Assembly: GCA_019247515.1 (NCBI GenBank)
Contig: JAFAOS010000333.1
Coordinates: 1 to 64,000 of the forward strand
Reading direction: 5' to 3'
DNA length: 64,000 nucleotides
DNA from: Chloroflexota bacterium
GTDB taxonomy: Bacteria > Chloroflexota > UBA6077 > CF-72
Shown here piece after piece: positions 57,322-64,000 of the stretch (its first letter is position 1; every line of letters starts with the position of its first letter). The notes under the pieces are model-generated. The model ran no database searches and was not told where the DNA came from. It saw only the letters and a list, made by a program, of their open reading frames with translations. A program made the position numbers and the translations under genes.

Positions 57322-57825
57322 ATGACCACGGTCCAGATCACCCGTGAGCGCCAGGACCTGCTCGAAACTCTCGACAAGCACCGCGAATTCCTGCGGTTTA
57401 CTGCGCGCGACCTGACCGATGCGCAGGCCAGCCAGCGGACCACGATCAGCTCGCTCACGATCGCGGGCCTGATCAAGCACGTCGCGGCCACCGAGCACGC
57501 GTGGATGCAGTTCGTGCTCGGCGGCGCGCAGGGCATGGCCGCGGGTGCCGGCGACTACGAGAACCAGTTCAATATCCTGCCGGGCGAATCGCTGGCCGGG
57601 GTGCTGGACCGCTATGCGGAGGTCGCGCGTGAAACCACCGACATCGTGCGCAATCTGGCGGACCTCGATGCGGACCATCCGCTGCCCGAGGCGCCCTGGT
57701 TCGAACCGGGCGCCCACTGGTCCGCGCGCCGCGTGCTGCTCCACCTGATCGCCGAAACGTCCCAGCACGCGGGCCACGCCGATATCATTCGCGAGTCGCT
57801 GGACGGCGCAAAGACGATGGGCTGA
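57322..57825 (+). CDS. DinB/DUF664 family protein
   Basis: 167 residues from ATG 57322; AGGAGG lies 12 bases upstream, a long spacing. Four-helix bundle with the DinB metal histidines: LIKHVAATEHAWMQF and HLIAETSQHAGHADIIRE. Members bind a divalent metal and many act as thiol-dependent transferases; this DUF664 branch has mycothiol-enzyme relatives. Role unknown. Confidence 0.9.
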   Translation: MTTVQITRERQDLLETLDKHREFLRFTARDLTDAQASQRTTISSLTIAGLIKHVAATEHAWMQFVLGGAQGMAAGAGDYENQFNILPGESLAGVLDRYAEVARETTDIVRNLADLDADHPLPEAPWFEPGAHWSARRVLLHLIAETSQHAGHADIIRESLDGAKTMG

Positions 57826-57844
57826 GGCTCCAGCGTTGCGGACT

Positions 57845-58852
57845 TTATGCGGGTTGCGTGACGCGAGCCAGCTCGTCCAGGTTCGTTGCGCCGAACGTGC
57901 GACGGCCTTCCTCGATGTCGTGGATCATCTCGATCATCCGCCGCAGCAAGGGCACGTCCAATCCCAGCTGCCGCGCCCGTTCGACGATCGGCACAAAGTG
58001 CGCGTCCACTTCGGTGCGCCGTTTGCGGACCGCCAGATCGCGCCAGACGCCGCTGTGCGTCTTCTCGTCGGTGTGGCGAATGGCGATCAGGCGGTCCAGT
58101 GACGCACTGACTTCGGCCTGGTCGGCGGACCCGATGGACTCCGGCTCGAATCCGTCGAAGCCGAGCGGAGTGATCCGGAGTCCGGCCGCGACCCGCAACA
58201 CTTCGCGCGCGAGCTCCACCATCACCGTCCGGTGCTGGTCGATAGCGTCGGCCATGGAGTCATTGGTCAGCGCGGTGGCGAACAGCATGGCGCCGTACGC
58301 CTGCTTGCCCCACAGATAACCCCAGATGTTGTCGGTGGCGCGGACCGCGCCCCAGTGGCTCAGCGCTTTCTGGAGCGACGCCAGCCGCGGCGTCAGCTCA
58401 CCATTCAGCTCACCGATGACGAACGTACCGCGACCGGCGAAATGAATCAGGCCCGGCTCCAGGTAATCCGCAGAAAAGTTGACGAAAGCCCCAACGGTCC
58501 GCTGCTCGCCAACTCGGCCCGCAATTACCAGCTCGTTGAGTCCGTTCTGGAGTGAGACGACACAGCCATCCGGCGCGAGTCGATTGGCGAATGAGGCAAC
58601 AGCATCCTCCGTCGCCGGCGCCTTGCACGCCAGCAGCACCGTCTCGAGTTGTTCCGGCAAGGCGTCGGGGGTCGTCGCCTCGACGGGCACCGTAAACGTC
58701 TCGGCGAAGCCGCGGATGGTCAGTCCGCGCGACTGCATGGCCCTGACGTGCTCGACGTCCTTGTCGACGAACAGTACCGACTCTCCGCCGCGAACCATGT
58801 GCGCGCCAACGCTGCCCCCAATCGCACCCGCGCCAAAGACCGTGTACCGCAT
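57845..58852 (-). CDS. panE: 2-dehydropantoate 2-reductase (PanE/ApbA) family
   Basis: 335 residues from ATG 58852. Rossmann motif YTVFGAGAIGGSVGAHMVRGG; VLLACKAPATEDAV; SLQNGLNELVIAGRVG; a family NDSMADAI region; and a C-terminal helical domain ending ATNLDELARV. PanE reduces ketopantoate to pantoate with NADPH in coenzyme A synthesis, but many relatives act on other 2-oxoacids, and no other pan genes adjoin it. It starts 15 bases from the divergent SDR. Confidence 0.85.
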   Translation of the reverse strand: MRYTVFGAGAIGGSVGAHMVRGGESVLFVDKDVEHVRAMQSRGLTIRGFAETFTVPVEATTPDALPEQLETVLLACKAPATEDAVASFANRLAPDGCVVSLQNGLNELVIAGRVGEQRTVGAFVNFSADYLEPGLIHFAGRGTFVIGELNGELTPRLASLQKALSHWGAVRATDNIWGYLWGKQAYGAMLFATALTNDSMADAIDQHRTVMVELAREVLRVAAGLRITPLGFDGFEPESIGSADQAEVSASLDRLIAIRHTDEKTHSGVWRDLAVRKRRTEVDAHFVPIVERARQLGLDVPLLRRMIEMIHDIEEGRRTFGATNLDELARVTQPA

Positions 58853-58867
58853 CGCGGCAACACTACC

Positions 58868-59638
58868 ATGGCCAACATGCCTCGCAGCGTTGTCGTCACG
58901 GGCGCGGCCGACGGGATCGGCCGCGGCATTGCCATGCATTTTGCCCACCTCGGCGATCGGGTCGCCTTGCTGGACTACGACGCCGACAGACTGGCGCGGA
59001 CGGTCTCGGAGCTGACGGCGGAGGGCGGGCAGGTGCTCGGCATTCCGACCGACGTGCGATCGGAGACCGCCGTCGACGCCGCCGTCGCCCAGGCCACGCA
59101 GACCCACGCCGGACTCGACGTCGCAGTCAACAACGCCGCGGTCTATCCCAACACGGCCGTCGTGGATATGAGCGTGGACGAGTGGGACAACGTGCTGGAC
59201 ACCAACCTGAAGGGCGCATTCCTGTTCCTGCGCGCGGCGGCCCGCGGCATGCTCGCGCAGGGTCGCGGCGGCAAGCTGTGCGCGATCACCAGCGGCGCCT
59301 ACCGCTCGGCGCGGCGGGGCGCGGCGCACTACTGCGCGTCAAAAGCGGGACTGGTGCTCCTGGCGCAGACGCTGGCCCTCGAATTGGCCGAGCACGGCAT
59401 CAACGTGAACGTCGTGTCGCCAGGCTTCATCGAGGTCGGCCTGCGGCCGGGGGTATCGGTGCCGTACCGCGAGCGGATCAAGCACGACATCCCACTGGGT
59501 CACTTCGGCGAGCCTGCCGACATCGCCACGGCGGTCGCGTTCCTGTGCTCGGACGAAGCGAAGTTTGTCACCGGCAGCGTGATGACGGTGGACGGCGGTT
59601 CGGGCGCGGGCCGCTTTCACCTGCCCTACAGCGACTAA
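58868..59638 (+). CDS. short-chain dehydrogenase/reductase
   Basis: 256 residues from ATG 58868 (ATG 58877 also possible). Complete classical SDR: VVVTGAADGIGRGIA, the NNAAVYPNT motif, Ser of AITSGAYRS, YCASKAGL with Tyr-Lys, and GGSGAGRFH near the end. It resembles 3-oxoacyl-ACP reductase or sugar/alcohol dehydrogenases; substrate unknown. Contrast with the SDR at 28356, which lacks the Tyr-Lys pair. Confidence 0.93.
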   Translation: MANMPRSVVVTGAADGIGRGIAMHFAHLGDRVALLDYDADRLARTVSELTAEGGQVLGIPTDVRSETAVDAAVAQATQTHAGLDVAVNNAAVYPNTAVVDMSVDEWDNVLDTNLKGAFLFLRAAARGMLAQGRGGKLCAITSGAYRSARRGAAHYCASKAGLVLLAQTLALELAEHGINVNVVSPGFIEVGLRPGVSVPYRERIKHDIPLGHFGEPADIATAVAFLCSDEAKFVTGSVMTVDGGSGAGRFHLPYSD

Positions 59639-59640
59639 CA

Positions 59641-59699
59641 CCTCTCCCAGAGGGAGAGGGGTGTCGCAGCGGAAGTGGGGGTGTCCCAGAGGGAGATGG
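59641..59699. repeat. two CTCTCCC/GGGAGAGG palindromes between convergent genes
   Basis: CCTCTCCCAGAGGGAGAGG (59641-59659) and GTCCCAGAGGGAGATGGGG (59682-59700) occupy the gap between the SDR and dipeptidase stops. Same family as 15111-15149 and 19669-19712; it may serve as a bidirectional terminator. Confidence 0.75.
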
Positions 59700-59704
59700 G
59701 GGCG

Positions 59705-60829
59705 TCAGCCGATCACGCGGCGCAAGAAGTCGACGGCGTTCTGGCCGGCAATCTTGCGAATCGCGCCGTCCTCGTAGCCCCGCGCGATCAGGCCGCGAAT
59801 GATGTTCGAGCCATCCGCTGGCGACTCCAGCCCGTCGAGGTAAGCCGCCGGCAAGCTGTCGGGCGCGTTGCGTCCCAGCAGCACGCGGTGGAAGCCCACG
59901 TGGTCGCCGATCTGGGTGTCCGTGCCGATGCCCACGTGGTCGACGCCGACCAGCTTGACGAAGTAGTCGTACTGGTCCAGCACGCAGTTGATGTCCTGGT
60001 GTGGATCGTCGCTGAGGGAGTTGGGTACGGCCGTGACGCAGCACAGCCCGCCTCTGGCCGCGCACGCCAGGAGATCCTCGTCAGACCGCGCGCGGCGCGA
60101 GGGCCAGACGGCCTTCGCCGCGTTGTGGCTGAAGACCACCGGCGTCTCCGACAGAGCGATCGCTTCGAGCGCCGTTCGCGAACCCGCGTGCGACAGGTCG
60201 ATCGCCATGCCGACGTCGTTCATGCGCCGCACCACGTCTTCGCCGAACTCGCTCAGGCCGCAATCGGTGCGCTCGTACTGGCCATCGCCGATGAAGCTCT
60301 TGCGCATGTAGGTGAGTCCCGCCAGGCGGACGCCGATCCCGTACAGCACGTCCACGCGATGCAGGTCGTGCCCGATCGACAGGTGCTCGAGCGTCGGTAA
60401 CCAGCCGGTCTTGCCAGCCTGCCGCGCGTCCAGGATGTCCTGCGCGCGCGTGATTTTGTGGACCGAGTCGCACTGCTTGTGGATGTCGGCCAGCATCATG
60501 CCAACTTCGTCGACCAGGTCATCGAAGTGGCTGAACGAAGCGTCCGGCTCTTTGCCCAGGCAGGACAGCAGGTTGGCGGTGGCCACGGTCGTCCAACCGC
60601 CGGCTCGGACGGCCTCGAAGCCCCAGCGGTACACGTTGCCGCGGAAGTAGGCCGGCATCTCATTGGCGTCCGCGGCAAGCACCATCGGGTGCTGGTGGAC
60701 GTCGATCAGGAGCAGGTCGTCCATGAGCCGCTGGAAGCGCAGCTCCTGGCTGCCGTCCAGCGGCACGCGCATGGACGACACGCGATTGACCTGGGCGGCG
60801 AGCGCAAATTGAGGCGTAGGGAGTGGCAT
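59705..60829 (-). CDS. membrane dipeptidase family (M19) peptidase
   Basis: 374 residues from ATG 60829. Renal-dipeptidase-type metal motifs: LLLIDVHQHPM (usually DGHND-like), LTYMRKSFIGDGQYERTDCGLSEFGEDVVRRMNDVGMAIDLSHAG (the conserved G-L-S-x-F-G and D-x-S-H pattern), TPVVFSHNAAKAV and VDHVGIGTDTQIGD. It should cleave dipeptides, possibly with D-residues. No signal peptide, so cytosolic. The first metal motif deviates (HQH), so substrate range may differ. Confidence 0.88.
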   Translation of the reverse strand: MPLPTPQFALAAQVNRVSSMRVPLDGSQELRFQRLMDDLLLIDVHQHPMVLAADANEMPAYFRGNVYRWGFEAVRAGGWTTVATANLLSCLGKEPDASFSHFDDLVDEVGMMLADIHKQCDSVHKITRAQDILDARQAGKTGWLPTLEHLSIGHDLHRVDVLYGIGVRLAGLTYMRKSFIGDGQYERTDCGLSEFGEDVVRRMNDVGMAIDLSHAGSRTALEAIALSETPVVFSHNAAKAVWPSRRARSDEDLLACAARGGLCCVTAVPNSLSDDPHQDINCVLDQYDYFVKLVGVDHVGIGTDTQIGDHVGFHRVLLGRNAPDSLPAAYLDGLESPADGSNIIRGLIARGYEDGAIRKIAGQNAVDFLRRVIG

Positions 60830-60905
60830 TGTCAACAAGGTACATGCCGATAGTTACAATCGGTGTTCTGCCTTGACCTCCGGCCCAGTCTTTCTCTCCC
60901 AACAG

Positions 60906-62528
60906 ATGGGTCGGCGTCAGCTGACGTTGACCCTCGGCGCGCTCATGCTGTGCGTCTTCCTGTCCGCGCTGGACAGCTCGATTGTCGCCAACGCGCTGCC
61001 GCGCGTCGTGGTCGACCTGCACGGCTTCGAGCTGTACGCGTGGGTCACCACCGGTTACCTGCTGTCGAGCACCGCGGTCGTGCCGATCGGCGGCAAGCTG
61101 GGCGACCGCTACGGCCGCAAGCCGATGCTTATTGGCGGCGCGTCCTTCTTTCTGGCCATGACCCTGCTATGCGGCCTCGCCCAGAGCATGCCGCAGCTGG
61201 TCGTGCTGCGTACGCTGCAGGGGCTGGGTGGCGGGGTGATGACCGCGACCGTGTTCGCGGTCATGGGCCAGCTGCTGGCGCCCGCCGAGCGCGCGCGCAT
61301 CAGCGGACTGATCACCGCCGTTTTCAGCCTGGCTGGCGTGATCGGACCCGTCGTCGGCGGCTTTCTGACCGACACTTTCAGCTGGCGCGCGGTGTTCTAC
61401 GTGAACCTGCCCTTCGTGTTGCTGGCGCTGCTGATCCTGTGGCGCTTCTTTCCGCGCGTTGGCTACAGCGGACGGCACCTGCCCATCGACTTCGGCGGCG
61501 CCATCACCAGCGTGGGCGGCATCGTGCTGCTGCTGCTCGCACTGAGCCTGGGCGGCCGCGAGTTCGCCTGGACGTCACCGGTGGTCATGGCGCTGCTCGG
61601 CTGCGGCGTGGCCGTACTGGCGCTGTTCCTGTGGCTGGAAACGCGCGCGACCGACCCCGTCCTGCCGCTGAGCCTGCTGCGCGACAACGTGGTGGCCATC
61701 TCGTCGACCAACTCGCTGGCGCAGTCCATGGGGCAGATCTCGCTGGCGTTGTTCGTGCCGCTGTACGCCCAGGGGGTGATGGGCACCAGCGCCACGGTCA
61801 GCGGCACGATCATGGTGCCGCTGCTGATCGGCATGGTGGTCAGCAACATCGCCGCGGGCCTGTGGATCGCCCACATCGGCCGCTACAAGGTGTTTGCCAT
61901 TATTGGCTTCGCGCTGGCGATCGCCGGCTTCGGCATGCTGTCGGTCTTCGGGCCCACCACCCCGTTCGTGGTGCTCGGCGGCTGTCTGGCGATGCTGGGT
62001 GTCGGGGTTGGCATGATTTTTCCGACGCTGACGCTGTCCTACCAGAGCGCGGTCGAGTTTTCGCAGCTTGGGGTAGCCACGTCGCTCAACCAGTTCTGCC
62101 GCTCGATCGGCAGCACGCTGGGCAGCGCGGTGTTCGGCAGCATCCTGGTCTTGCGTTTCACGACCGGACTCCACGGAGCGGTTCCGCAAGCTGTCGGCGA
62201 CTGGCTGGACAGTCCGGCGGGGTCAGGCCTGCGCGATCCGCAGAGCGTGTTGAATGCGGACGCGACGGCCGCCTTGCGCGAGCAGCTCGCGGCGGCATTC
62301 CCCAGCTTGCCGACCGTGGCGGACCAGGTGCTCAGGGCAATTCAGGACAGTCTGGCGTCGGCGCTGCACCTGGTGTTTTTCATCGGTGCGCTGGTGATGC
62401 TGTGCGGCTTCGTCGGCAGCATCATCTGGCGGGAGATACCGATGCGTTCTTCCGCATCGACAACGAGATACGACGCCGCGCACGATCCACCTCCAGCACC
62501 GTCACCTGGACTGGCTGCTGGACGCTGA
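60906..62528 (+). CDS. MFS multidrug efflux transporter, DHA2 (14-TM, EmrB/QacA) type
   Basis: 540 residues from ATG 60906 (TTG 60873 adds 11). Helix 1 FLSALDSSIVANALPRVVVDL; motif A GKLGDRYGRKPMLIGG; motif C in VFSLAGVIGPVVGGFLTD, identifying a drug:proton antiporter; and a long last loop before the final helix LVFFIGALVMLCGFVGSIIW. It pumps drugs or metabolites outward using the proton gradient. The last 107 bases overlap the convergent tex gene; the tail (HDPPPAPSPGLAAGR) is unlikely to be conserved. Confidence 0.93.
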   Translation: MGRRQLTLTLGALMLCVFLSALDSSIVANALPRVVVDLHGFELYAWVTTGYLLSSTAVVPIGGKLGDRYGRKPMLIGGASFFLAMTLLCGLAQSMPQLVVLRTLQGLGGGVMTATVFAVMGQLLAPAERARISGLITAVFSLAGVIGPVVGGFLTDTFSWRAVFYVNLPFVLLALLILWRFFPRVGYSGRHLPIDFGGAITSVGGIVLLLLALSLGGREFAWTSPVVMALLGCGVAVLALFLWLETRATDPVLPLSLLRDNVVAISSTNSLAQSMGQISLALFVPLYAQGVMGTSATVSGTIMVPLLIGMVVSNIAAGLWIAHIGRYKVFAIIGFALAIAGFGMLSVFGPTTPFVVLGGCLAMLGVGVGMIFPTLTLSYQSAVEFSQLGVATSLNQFCRSIGSTLGSAVFGSILVLRFTTGLHGAVPQAVGDWLDSPAGSGLRDPQSVLNADATAALREQLAAAFPSLPTVADQVLRAIQDSLASALHLVFFIGALVMLCGFVGSIIWREIPMRSSASTTRYDAAHDPPPAPSPGLAAGR

Positions 62529-64000
62529 CCACTTCATTCGGATCGCGCACGAAGCGGTCGGCCAGCTGGCTGATGTGGACCAGCCCATCCTGGTGGACGC
62601 CGATATCGACGAACGCGCCGAAGGCAGTCACGTTGGTGACCACGCCTGGCAGCGTCATTCCGGGCTGGACGTCCTCCAGCGAGTGAATGCCTTCGCGGAA
62701 CTGGACCACCTCGAACGTCGCGCGCGGATCGCGGCCAGGTTTGGCGAGCTCCGCGACAATATCGGTCAGAGTCGGAAGACCGACCGAGAATGAAATGTAG
62801 CGTGAGAGGTCCAGGCGGGCGCGCACGCTGTCGGAACCAATCACATCCGCGACGCCGACGCCGAGGTCCGCCGCCATCCGGTCCACAATCGCGTACGACT
62901 CCGGATGGACCGCGGACCGATCCAGCGGATTCGCCGCGCCGTGAATGCGTAGAAATCCAGCCGCCTGCTCGAACGCTTTTGGTCCCAGGCGTGGCACTTT
63001 TACCAGGTCTTGCCGGCGCTTGAACGGACCATTGTCCGCGCGATAGCGCACGATGTTGTCGGCCACCGTGGCGCTCAATCCAGACACGTAGGTCAGCAGC
63101 TGCTTCGAAGCGGTGTTCACTTCGACGCCGACGAAGTTCACGCAGGACACCACCACGTCGTCCAGCGACTGACGCAACGCGTCCTGATCCACGTCGTGCT
63201 GATACTGTCCCACACCGATGCTTTTTGGATCGATCTTGACCAGCTCCGCCAGCGGGTCCATCAAGCGGCGGCCGATGGACACCGCGCCGCGCACGGTAAT
63301 GTCGCGATCCGGGAACTCGGCTCGGGCCACGTCCGAGGCCGAATACACCGAGGCGCCGGCTTCGTTGACCATCACGATTCCGACGGAGCGCGGCAGGTCC
63401 AGTCCGCGCACGAACGCCTCGGTTTCGCGTCCGCCGGTGCCGTTGCCGATCGCGACGGCTTCGATCCGGTGTTCTCGCACCAGGCGCAGCAAGGTTTCGG
63501 CGGCTTCGCGTCGACGCTGTTGGCTCTGGTCTGGATAGATCACCGTGTCGAGGACCAGTTGTCCCTGCGCGTCCAGCACCACGGTCTTGCAGCCGGTGCG
63601 CAAACCGGGGTCGATCGCCAGCAAGCGTTTCTGACCGAGCGGAGGAGAAAGCAGCAACTGTCGAAGATTCTGAGCAAACACGCGAATCGCGGCCGAGTCG
63701 GCGCGCTGCTTCGCTTCGGCCCGCGTTTCGGTCTCCATCGAACGCGCCAGCAAGCGCTTGTAACCGTCGCGAACCGCCACGCGCACGTGCTCACTGGATC
63801 GGCTCGTGCCTCTGACGAACAGGCGCTCGAGGATGGCCAGAGCCTCTTCCTCCGGGGGTTGGATCCCACACGCCAGGATGTCCTCGGCCTCACCTCGCAG
63901 CATCGCCAGCACCCGGTGTGACGGAGCATTGGCGACAGGCTCCGACCAGTCGAAGTAGTCCGCGAACTTCGCTCCGCCGGACTCCTTGCCGGAGCGGACC
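62422..64000 (-). CDS. tex: Tex family RNA-binding transcription accessory protein (N-terminus outside the window)
   Basis: About 525 C-terminal residues; the frame runs off the right edge with KFADYFDWSEPVANAPSHRVLAMLRG, a Tex landmark. Then the YqgF-like RNase H domain (LLAIDPGLRTGCKTVVLD, IAIGNGTGGRETEAFV), helix-hairpin-helix motifs (VNFVGVEVNTASKQLLTYVSGLS and ADNGPFKRRQDLVKVPRLGPKAFEQAAGFLRI) and a C-terminal S1 RNA-binding domain (GVVTNVTAFGAFVDIGVHQDGLVHISQL). Tex binds nucleic acid and transcription complexes. Translation continues unbroken to base 63999. Confidence 0.96.
   Translation of the reverse strand, partial: VRSGKESGGAKFADYFDWSEPVANAPSHRVLAMLRGEAEDILACGIQPPEEEALAILERLFVRGTSRSSEHVRVAVRDGYKRLLARSMETETRAEAKQRADSAAIRVFAQNLRQLLLSPPLGQKRLLAIDPGLRTGCKTVVLDAQGQLVLDTVIYPDQSQQRRREAAETLLRLVREHRIEAVAIGNGTGGRETEAFVRGLDLPRSVGIVMVNEAGASVYSASDVARAEFPDRDITVRGAVSIGRRLMDPLAELVKIDPKSIGVGQYQHDVDQDALRQSLDDVVVSCVNFVGVEVNTASKQLLTYVSGLSATVADNIVRYRADNGPFKRRQDLVKVPRLGPKAFEQAAGFLRIHGAANPLDRSAVHPESYAIVDRMAADLGVGVADVIGSDSVRARLDLSRYISFSVGLPTLTDIVAELAKPGRDPRATFEVVQFREGIHSLEDVQPGMTLPGVVTNVTAFGAFVDIGVHQDGLVHISQLADRFVRDPNEVVSVQQPVQVTVLEVDRARRRISLSMRKNASVSPAR

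Overview
The window is about two-thirds G+C and nearly all of it is coding. It opens with the 3' end of a 16S rRNA gene whose anti-Shine-Dalgarno end (GGATCACCTCCTTT) is typically bacterial. No 23S, 5S or spacer tRNA follows it. The gene mix (glgP, treY and treZ, PAC2 protein, DUF5671, DUF4388, DinB/DUF664, CHR pair, PPOX-type flavin oxidoreductase, GTG/TTG/CTG starts) and the unlinked 16S suggest a chromosome fragment of a soil-type Chloroflexota or a nearby Terrabacteria lineage. The phylum is my inference, because no marker was aligned.

Layout. 1-1227: 16S end, then a long gene-poor stretch with a large inverted repeat. 1228-6308: M24 peptidase, lone receiver, threonine/serine dehydratase, a probable permuted NlpC/P60 protein, and the moaD-moaE-SRPBCC operon. 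6444-14032: GAF-PAS histidine kinase with NarL-type regulator; ECF sigma factor, membrane anti-sigma-like protein and ABC ATPase; the probable ABC-2 permease partner is cut off from the ATPase by an opposing phosphoesterase and a repeat array. 14067-17288: dnaA, Sua5-type tRNA t6A enzyme, Rrf2 regulator. 17495-27421: alpha-glucan metabolism (glgP; OmpR-type regulator-treZ-treY operon; GH63-like glycosidase). 27418-37436: psuG, an SDR lacking the Tyr-Lys pair, an orphan E1-alpha, hydrolases, and an operon of split TPP decarboxylase plus enolase-superfamily enzyme. 37515-46546: DUF5671 membrane protein, heterodimeric ABC exporter, GNAT, split CHR transporter, PPOX-type enzyme, stand-alone winged helix. 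46552-56051: a DUF4388-signal peptidase I fusion, then, divergently, low-complexity secreted proteins including a 1334-residue repeat protein. 56143-64000: tRNA-Val(CAC), dehydrogenases, DinB-like protein, PanE, M19 dipeptidase, 14-TM efflux pump and the 3' part of tex.

Three features run through the window. First, one family of palindromic repeats forms arrays at 12.6-13.0, 25.2-26.0 and 45.3-45.6 kb, with fragments at gene ends. A second, unrelated CTCTCCC/GGGAGAGG palindrome occurs at 15.1 (inside the dnaA reading frame), 19.7 and 59.6 kb. Second, operon genes repeatedly join by 4-base NTGA overlaps, and in two cases (10654 and 24385) the only start that fits the family's N-terminus is CTG. 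Third, the 46.5-56.0 kb block looks like a dedicated envelope module: a signal peptidase with an extra regulatory-type domain beside several Ser/Thr/Gly/Asn-rich exported proteins. This is my best candidate for an undescribed system.
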